Positions 14,856 to 19,204 of a stretch of 19,204 bases of DNA are shown piece by piece. Numbering within the stretch: the stretch's first letter is position 1; each line of letters starts with the position of its first letter. The position numbers and the translations under genes are program-made. The notes below the pieces were generated by a model that saw only the letters and a list, made by a program, of their open reading frames with translations, did not search any database and was not told the origin of the DNA. The stretch comes from JBKHBQ01 sp046542305 (GTDB lineage: Bacteria > Bacteroidota > Bacteroidia > Bacteroidales > 4484-276): assembly GCA_046542305.1 (NCBI GenBank), contig JBKHBQ010000045.1, forward strand, positions 1-19,204, in the 5' to 3' direction.

Positions 14856-15244
14856 TACTTTGTGATACCGATGTTTTGATTGATTATCTTGATGAAAATC
14901 AGGTCAGGCATGCCAAAACGAAAAGGATTATTGAAGATCAAATATTTCAAAGCAATCTTCTTATTTCAATCATAACCAAAATGGAATTACTGATTGGCTT
15001 AAAAAACAAAAACGAACAATCCCGATTTGAAAGACATATTTCAAGATTTACAGTACTTTTACTAAATGATCAAATTTCCCGAATTGCATATCAACTTCTA
15101 AAAAAATATAACCTGGCGCATGGTTTATTGCTTCCTGATAGTTTAATTGCATCCACGGCAATTTGTACAGACATTGAACTATTTACATACAACGTCAAAG
15201 ATTACAGATTTATAAAGCAATTAAAGTTGTATCATCCTCTATAG
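14840..15244 (+). CDS. PIN-domain VapC-type toxin
   Basis: This 134-residue protein is a VapC-like Mg2+-dependent ribonuclease, a family whose members cut tRNA or rRNA to arrest growth. The acidic catalytic set is complete: D9 and D11 in LCDTDVLID, E49 in ITKMELLIG, D100 in LLPDSLIAS, with N118 and D121 in TYNVKDYRFI at the C-terminus. Length is typical. It overlaps the upstream small protein by 16 bases. Coding is AT-rich against the flanking metabolic genes. It is the last gene of cassette 1; the decayed MATE start begins about 20-30 bases after its stop codon. With its catalytic residues present, this is the pair in cassette 1 most likely to be active. Confidence 0.88.
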   Translation: MAKTLILCDTDVLIDYLDENQVRHAKTKRIIEDQIFQSNLLISIITKMELLIGLKNKNEQSRFERHISRFTVLLLNDQISRIAYQLLKKYNLAHGLLLPDSLIASTAICTDIELFTYNVKDYRFIKQLKLYHPL

Positions 15245-15261
15245 AAATTCATCCTTTTTTA

Positions 15262-15396
15262 ATGCAAACCTCCCTCCTCCCGTCATACCGCAAAATCTGA
15301 AACATCAGCTATCCGATCATTCTAAGCCTGCTGGCGCAGAATATCGTTACGGTGATTGATACGGTTTTTCTGGCCGGGTGGGCCAAGTGGAACTGG
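15262..15396 (+). pseudogene. Decayed copy of the 5' end of the MATE gene
   Basis: Bases 15276-15397 match the start of the MATE gene at 16208-16330 over about 122 bases with six substitutions and one deleted base by my hand alignment. The copy opens with an ATG at 15262 (MQTSLLPSYRKI) in the MATE frame, but the tryptophan codon is TGA (15298-15300) and a base is missing near 15372, so it is broken twice. It ends abruptly at 15396/15397, where the ALDH copy begins. It is a remnant left by the rearrangement that placed two cassettes here. Confidence 0.9.
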
Positions 15397-15495
15397 GCAT
15401 CATGAAGCGCCCCACCCGGATCGACATCCCGCTTCGCTATCCGCCATACAAGCTGAGCACCCTGAAAATCGTTAAGAAACTGTTGTAGGATTTTT
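15397..15495 (+). pseudogene. Copy of the 3' end of the aldehyde dehydrogenase gene
   Basis: This matches 14051-14149 over 99 bases with four substitutions by hand alignment, including the ALDH stop codon and the following GGATTTTT. Two substitutions change amino acids (Thr to Pro, Trp to Arg) and two fall in one leucine codon (TTA in the gene, CTG here). The left edge fuses directly to the MATE remnant with one to three bases of microhomology. The right edge ends where cassette 2 begins, at the same point at which cassette 1 begins after the full gene. Confidence 0.92.
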
Positions 15496-15497
15496 AC

Positions 15498-15505
15498 TAT
15501 TTTTG
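15498..15505 (+). promoter_or_regulatory. -7 box of toxin-antitoxin cassette 2
   Basis: TATTTTTG is an exact TAnnTTTG match, 16 bases before the ATG at 15522. It sits in the same position relative to the ALDH tail copy as the cassette 1 box does to the true ALDH tail. Confidence 0.6.
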
Positions 15506-15521
15506 CATTAAACATTTACAA

Positions 15522-15758
15522 ATGGAAACATCAGATAAAAAATATAAGTCACTGATCGACAATATTAGCAGGGCAGAGTATTTGCGTGTTTTCAGGCAAT
15601 TCCCAAAAAAGAAAAAGCTTAAAATTGCTGAAGATATCAACAAGGAAATCTTTGACGAAGTTTGGGAAGAATTAGATGCTTCATTACCTGATGTGTCAGA
15701 TGCAGACAATATAATCATGCGCGAAGTAAGCGCCGTTAGGTATGGCACCAAAAAATAA
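15522..15758 (+). CDS. Putative antitoxin of the COG1569-type PIN toxin
   Basis: This 78-residue charged protein (METSDKKYKSLIDNISRAEYL, then basic QFPKKKKLKIAEDI and acidic EIFDEVWEELDASLPDVSDAD) has no motif I recognise. It is placed directly before a PIN toxin and overlaps it by 17 bases, the arrangement expected of an antitoxin. The basic middle and acidic, flexible C-terminal half are compatible with DNA binding plus toxin binding. Its promoter lies directly after the ALDH tail copy. The antitoxin role is from context only. Confidence 0.65.
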   Translation: METSDKKYKSLIDNISRAEYLRVFRQFPKKKKLKIAEDINKEIFDEVWEELDASLPDVSDADNIIMREVSAVRYGTKK

Positions 15759-16179
15759 AATCAGCGTCTTCATTGACACAAACTGGTGGATTAGTGCATC
15801 CATCAATGCAAAATCTAGAAAAAAAATATATACACTCCTTAAACAAGATAAAATAGAAATCCTCTACACCAATAAGCTCCTCAAGAAATATTTCAACGTT
15901 ATTTCCATAAAGGGATTTCGGCACATCATTTCATTGGATCAGGCTGAAAAATTTATTCGGTTTGTCATCCCCCGATTGACTCAATTAAAGGATGCAGATC
16001 TTCAAAAACCCAACATAGAGATCAGAGATCCCAAGGATATCTATATTTTTGCAGCTATCATGGAAAACCATGTTGATTATCTTATTACAGGTGATGAAGA
16101 TTTATTATCATTAAAGGAAATTGGCAAAACCAAGATCGTGACCATGTCGTGGTTTTTCGATTCTTTGATATCGAAATAA
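15742..16179 (+). CDS. PIN-domain toxin, COG1569-type, with one active-site glutamate apparently replaced
   Basis: This 145-residue protein has the COG1569-type PIN layout: SVFIDTNWWISASI (D12) at the N-terminus, IRDPKDIYIFAAI (D96, D99) and VDYLITGDEDLLSL (D118, D120) towards the end. In most relatives a glutamate lies in the helix after the second strand (LLxEL pattern); here that helix reads NKLLKKYFNV with lysine at the expected position, so activity may be reduced or the acid supplied from elsewhere. The family is proposed to act as ribonuclease toxins. It overlaps the upstream putative antitoxin by 17 bases and ends 20 bases before the MATE start. Fold confidence is high; activity is uncertain. 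Confidence 0.82.
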   Translation: MAPKNKISVFIDTNWWISASINAKSRKKIYTLLKQDKIEILYTNKLLKKYFNVISIKGFRHIISLDQAEKFIRFVIPRLTQLKDADLQKPNIEIRDPKDIYIFAAIMENHVDYLITGDEDLLSLKEIGKTKIVTMSWFFDSLISK

Positions 16180-16199
16180 TAGCCATAGCAAACTAAGCC

Positions 16200-17531
16200 T
16201 TGAAAAACCTCCCGTCATACCGCAAAATCTGGAACATCAGCTATCCGATCATTCTAAGCCTGCTGGCGCAGAATATCGTTACGGTGATCGATACCGCTTT
16301 TCTGGGCCGGGTGGGCGAAGTGGAACTCGGTGCCTCGGCCATTGGCGGCCTGTTTTATTTTTCGCTGTTCATGCTTGGTTTCGGTTTTGGTACGGGCGCC
16401 CAAATCCTGATGGCCCGCCGCAACGGCGAAGGCAATTACAAACAAATCGGCCGCATTTTCGACCATACCATGTACATCTTTGCAGCCTTCAGTGTGGCTT
16501 TGGTTATACTGATTCTGTGGCTTGCGCCAAAATTCCTGGGATATTTCATCAGCTCGGAGGAAATATTCCATGCGTCCATCAGCTACCTCGACTATCGCGT
16601 TTGGGGAATTTTCTTTGCCTTTACCAATGTAGCTTTCCGGGCATATTATGTAGGGATTACGCGCACCAACCTGCTGGGCTGGAGCGCCGGCATTATGGCC
16701 GGTGTAAACATTGCCCTCGACTACACCCTGATCTTCGGGCACTGGGGCTTTCCTGAAATGGGTATCGCCGGGGCCGCGCTGGCCTCCACCATTTCCGAAG
16801 GCGTATCGGCGCTGTTCTTCATAACGGCCACCCTGCTTAACCGCAGCAACCGCCGCTATCAACTCTTCAAACCGCCACAGTTCGACAAGGGAATTATCAT
16901 GCGCACCTGGAACATTTCTGTGTTTATCATGCTTCAAAATTTCGTGTCGATCGCCGGATGGTTCCTGTTTTTCCTGGTGATCGAACAGATCGGGGAACGG
17001 CCGCTGGCCATATCCAACATCGTGCGAAGCATGTACATGCTGCTGATGATCCACGTGTGGTCGTTCAGCGCATCGGTGAATTCGCTGGTGAGCAACCTGA
17101 TCGGCGAAGGGCATAAAAACCTGGTGATCCCGGTCATCCACAAGGTGAATAAAATGGGCATGATCATTTCAGCTTTTGTAATTGCCCTTGCAGTGATCTT
17201 TCCCGAAACCATGCTCCGCATCTACACCAACGACCCGGTACTGATCAGCGGCGCCATTCCGGTACTGTATGTGGTGATTGGTGCGCTGGTGCCGCTGCCG
17301 GTGGCTATCAACTGGTTCAGCGGGGTATCGGGCACAGCCAATACGCGGATGGCACTGATCATCGAGATTTCTTCCATCCTGATCTACCTTGCATACGTTT
17401 TCATCATGACCCTGGTTGTGGAAGCGTCCCTTACCGTGATTTGGACCAGCGAATACGTTTACATCATCACCCTGGGGCTTTTCTCGTACCTTTACCTGAA
17501 ATTCGGAAAATGGAAGGCCAGGGAAATTTAA
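16200..17531 (+). CDS. MATE family multidrug/cation efflux protein
   Basis: This 443-residue inner-membrane protein has about 12 hydrophobic segments and the family's N-terminal block VIDTAFLGRVGEVELGASA (29-47); the second half repeats the six-helix unit. MATE pumps expel cationic drugs and metabolites in exchange for Na+ or H+. Which subfamily and substrate cannot be fixed here, though the pattern fits the DinF/NorM side. The only available start is TTG at 16200: a stop lies two codons upstream and no ATG occurs until about codon 58. The boundary with toxin cassette 2 is only eight bases after this codon, and the decayed copy at 15262 begins with ATG, so the original start was probably replaced when the cassette arrived. 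Confidence 0.92.
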   Translation: MKNLPSYRKIWNISYPIILSLLAQNIVTVIDTAFLGRVGEVELGASAIGGLFYFSLFMLGFGFGTGAQILMARRNGEGNYKQIGRIFDHTMYIFAAFSVALVILILWLAPKFLGYFISSEEIFHASISYLDYRVWGIFFAFTNVAFRAYYVGITRTNLLGWSAGIMAGVNIALDYTLIFGHWGFPEMGIAGAALASTISEGVSALFFITATLLNRSNRRYQLFKPPQFDKGIIMRTWNISVFIMLQNFVSIAGWFLFFLVIEQIGERPLAISNIVRSMYMLLMIHVWSFSASVNSLVSNLIGEGHKNLVIPVIHKVNKMGMIISAFVIALAVIFPETMLRIYTNDPVLISGAIPVLYVVIGALVPLPVAINWFSGVSGTANTRMALIIEISSILIYLAYVFIMTLVVEASLTVIWTSEYVYIITLGLFSYLYLKFGKWKAREI

Positions 17532-17561
17532 TTTTCCCCACCTTTGCAAAAACATCAGATC

Positions 17562-18356
17562 ATGAACAGAATATTTTCATTGCTGGCATTGATTGCCCTG
17601 CTCCAACTGGCGCCGTCGTGCACGGAGCAAACCTCAAACGGATCACCCGACAACAGCCTCCTCGTGGCAACGCTTTACCATCAGCATTCGGCCGAGCGGG
17701 ATGCACTGTGCTACCAGGCATACAACATTGCACATGACCGGCTGGATGAAATCCTGGAGAAAAACGCCGGAGATACCGCCCTGGCCATTGTGCTCGATCT
17801 CGACGAAACCGTGCTGGACAACAGCCCGTATGAAGCGCAGACCATCAAGGGCAATTATACCTATCCCACCGGCTGGGACGAATGGATGCACGCAGCCGCA
17901 GCCACTGCCATACCCGGCGCCGTGGAATTTCTTCAATATGCCGCCGAACAGGGAATCGAAATTTTTTACATCACCAACCGCAAGGAAAAATACCGGCAAG
18001 CCACGCTCGAAAACCTGCAGAAACTCGGCATCGCACCGGCTACCGGAAACCACCTGTTGCTTCGCACCGATGTATCCACCAAGGAGCCGCGGCGGCAGGA
18101 GGTATTGAAAAACCACCGGATTATCATGCTGTTTGGCGATAACCTGGCGGATTTCAGCAGCGTATTCGACGGCGAAAAATCCACCGCGCAGCGTGCCGCC
18201 CTGGTCGACAGCCTTCAGCAGGCTTTCGGCAAACGCTATATCGTATTTCCCAATGCCATGTACGGCGACTGGCTGAATGCCGCCATCGACTTCCGTTACG
18301 AACTTTCGCAGCAGGAAAAGATTGAATTGCAGAAAAACAGGCTGGAAGGCTTTTGA
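17562..18356 (+). CDS. Acid phosphatase / 5'-nucleotidase, lipoprotein e(P4) family
   Basis: This 264-residue HAD-superfamily phosphatase is probably anchored as a lipoprotein: a hydrophobic N-terminus ends in LAPSC with C20 as lipid site. Motif I is VLDLDETVLDNSPY with nucleophile D79 and D81; motif II is ITNR (137-140); a lysine in VSTKEPRR (K174) and the motif GDNLADF (D193, D197) complete the site. WDEWM and AIPGAVEFL between motifs I and II match the Haemophilus P4 family, which removes phosphate from NMN and other nucleotides outside the cytoplasm and so supports nucleotide or NAD scavenging. An in-frame TTG at 17544 overlaps a promoter-like CACCTTTG, so the ATG at 17562 is chosen. Confidence 0.92.
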   Translation: MNRIFSLLALIALLQLAPSCTEQTSNGSPDNSLLVATLYHQHSAERDALCYQAYNIAHDRLDEILEKNAGDTALAIVLDLDETVLDNSPYEAQTIKGNYTYPTGWDEWMHAAAATAIPGAVEFLQYAAEQGIEIFYITNRKEKYRQATLENLQKLGIAPATGNHLLLRTDVSTKEPRRQEVLKNHRIIMLFGDNLADFSSVFDGEKSTAQRAALVDSLQQAFGKRYIVFPNAMYGDWLNAAIDFRYELSQQEKIELQKNRLEGF

Positions 18357-18382
18357 TCGGCCCGGCGGTTTTGCTATCTTTG
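18352..18382 (+). promoter_or_regulatory. Promoter of pcm (best -33/-7 match in the window)
   Basis: TTTG (18352-18355) and TATCTTTG (18375-18382) are separated by 19 bases, matching the Bacteroidota -33/-7 consensus in sequence and spacing. The -33 box overlaps the stop codon of the phosphatase gene. The ATG of pcm is 19 bases downstream of the -7 box. Confidence 0.75.
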
Positions 18383-18401
18383 TTAAAAAAGCAAATCAGC
18401 A

Positions 18402-19130
18402 ATGAAAATAACCGGTAAAATATTGATCCTTCTGCCTTTTATGTTCCTTTGTATTCCGTGCTGCATTGCACAGGAAAAAAGCAAAGATCGATGGACACTC
18501 GAACGTAACGACCTGGTGGACCGTTTTATCCTGCCCCAGGGCATCAGCGATCCGGCAGTGATCGCTGCCATGCGAAAAGTTCCGCGACATTTATTTGTTC
18601 CGGAGGAAATACGCTCGCTGGCCTACCTCGACCGGCCGCTGCCCATCGGCGAAGGACAAACCATTTCGCAACCCTCGCTGGTGGCATACATGACTGAACT
18701 GCTTGAACTCAACCGGGGCGACAAAGTGCTCGAAATCGGCACCGGCAGCGGATACCAGGCAGCTATCCTGGCAGAGCTGATCGACAGCGTGTTCACCATC
18801 GAAATCATAGAACCGTTGGGGAAAAGGGCCAAAAACCTGCTCGATGAACTGGGTTATGAAAATGTATTTGTGAGGATTGGCGATGGTTACAAAGGCTGGC
18901 CCGGGCATGCGCCCTTCGATGCTATTATCGTGACCTGCGCACCGGAAAATATCCCTGAACCGCTGAAGGATCAACTAAAGGAAGGCGGCAGAATGGTAAT
19001 CCCGGTAGGGCCGGAAAACAGCGTGCAGGAATTGTACCTGCTGCGCAAAAACAAAGGCCGGATTAAACAGGAAGCGGTGTTGCCCGTCAGATTTGTTCCG
19101 ATGCTTGACGAAAACGGCGGACTTCATTAA
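18402..19130 (+). CDS. pcm: Protein-L-isoaspartate O-methyltransferase with a signal peptide
   Basis: This 242-residue enzyme methylates the side-chain carboxyl of L-isoaspartyl residues in aged proteins so that they can revert to aspartate. The Pcm-specific block GEGQTISQPSLVAYM (83-97) and the SAM-binding VLEIGTGSGYQAA (109-121), followed by acidic E134 in FTIEI and the later DAIIVTCAPENIP, are intact. Unlike E. coli Pcm it starts with a hydrophobic leader (MKITGKILILLPFMFLCIPC) with a likely cleavage site after CIA, so it appears to be exported. Export is odd because SAM is a cytoplasmic cofactor, although similar leaders are seen in other Bacteroidota Pcm proteins. It has its own promoter and lies 45 bp after the phosphatase gene. 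Confidence 0.92.
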   Translation: MKITGKILILLPFMFLCIPCCIAQEKSKDRWTLERNDLVDRFILPQGISDPAVIAAMRKVPRHLFVPEEIRSLAYLDRPLPIGEGQTISQPSLVAYMTELLELNRGDKVLEIGTGSGYQAAILAELIDSVFTIEIIEPLGKRAKNLLDELGYENVFVRIGDGYKGWPGHAPFDAIIVTCAPENIPEPLKDQLKEGGRMVIPVGPENSVQELYLLRKNKGRIKQEAVLPVRFVPMLDENGGLH

Positions 19131-19153
19131 CAAACAACAAATAACTTCCTTTT

Positions 19154-19204
19154 CCTTTTTCCCGAATAACTTTTTTCCTTTTTCCCGAATAACTTTTTTC
19201 CTTT
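19154..19204. repeat. 23-bp tandem repeat running off the right edge
   Basis: A 23-base unit made of CCTTTTT, CCCGAATAAC and TTTTTT occurs exactly twice (19154-19176 and 19177-19199) and a third copy starts at 19200 and is cut by the window end. A degenerate unit precedes it (about 19138-19153). The array begins about 20 bases after the pcm stop codon. Total copy number cannot be known from this window. Confidence 0.85.

Noticed and set aside
14143..16199. An insertion sequence or integron as the carrier of the cassettes
   Set aside because: No transposase, integrase, terminal inverted repeats or attC-like folds are visible. The repeated pieces are the flanking genes themselves.
17544..17561. 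TTG at 17544 as the phosphatase start
   Set aside because: It lies in a promoter-like sequence, and the ATG at 17562 gives a clean lipoprotein signal.
19154..19204. A CRISPR array at the right edge
   Set aside because: Units are directly adjacent without spacers, so this is a plain tandem repeat.

Overview
The window looks like a piece of a Bacteroidota (Bacteroidales-like) chromosome. Six genes are preceded by an exact match to the Bacteroidota -7 element TAnnTTTG, purine-rich Shine-Dalgarno sites are largely absent, and the gene content fits the phylum: mlaEF without mlaD, a surface-repeat protein of the LA_2272 type, an e(P4)-type lipoprotein phosphatase and a protein-isoaspartate methyltransferase with a signal peptide. 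Most of the window is ordinary housekeeping and metabolic sequence of medium GC. The stretch from about 14150 to 16200 is clearly more AT-rich and is accessory.

Layout. At the left edge lies the 5' end of a type I restriction-modification methylase (hsdM) on the minus strand, then about 500 bp of AT-rich sequence without a convincing gene. A tightly coupled plus-strand operon follows: mlaE, mlaF, cvpA and an RNase HI-domain protein. It converges on pgk (minus strand) at a strong hairpin that is the pgk terminator. Divergent from pgk runs a ybdL-like methionine/glutamine transaminase overlapping a yafV-like omega-amidase. Next come an exported protein with 16-residue repeats, the trkA-trkH potassium uptake pair, a VOC-family protein abutting a short-chain dehydrogenase, and a class 3-type aldehyde dehydrogenase. 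After the accessory stretch come a MATE efflux pump, a lipoprotein acid phosphatase and an exported pcm. A 23-bp tandem repeat runs off the right edge.

The most interesting part is between the aldehyde dehydrogenase and the MATE gene. Two different toxin-antitoxin cassettes lie there. Cassette 1 holds a RelB-type antitoxin with an internally deleted RelE/ParE toxin, followed by a VapBC-like pair with a PIN toxin. Cassette 2 holds a small protein with a COG1569-type PIN toxin. Between the cassettes is a scar of about 220 bp made of a decayed copy of the first ~123 bp of the MATE gene joined directly to a copy of the last ~99 bp of the ALDH region. The order is therefore ALDH end, cassette 1, MATE start (decayed), ALDH end (copy), cassette 2, MATE. 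Both cassettes sit between the same two breakpoints. The simplest reading is that the ALDH-MATE junction is an exchange site for toxin-antitoxin cassettes and that two alleles have been fused in tandem. The functional MATE gene appears to have only a TTG start, right next to the cassette boundary.

Functional groupings: outer-membrane lipid transport (mlaEF), carbon metabolism (pgk), sulfur/amino-acid salvage (ybdL-yafV), K+ homeostasis (trkAH), aldehyde/alcohol redox (SDR, ALDH), efflux (MATE), periplasmic phosphate-ester and protein-damage enzymes (P4 phosphatase, Pcm), and defence/addiction modules (hsdM, toxin-antitoxin cassettes).
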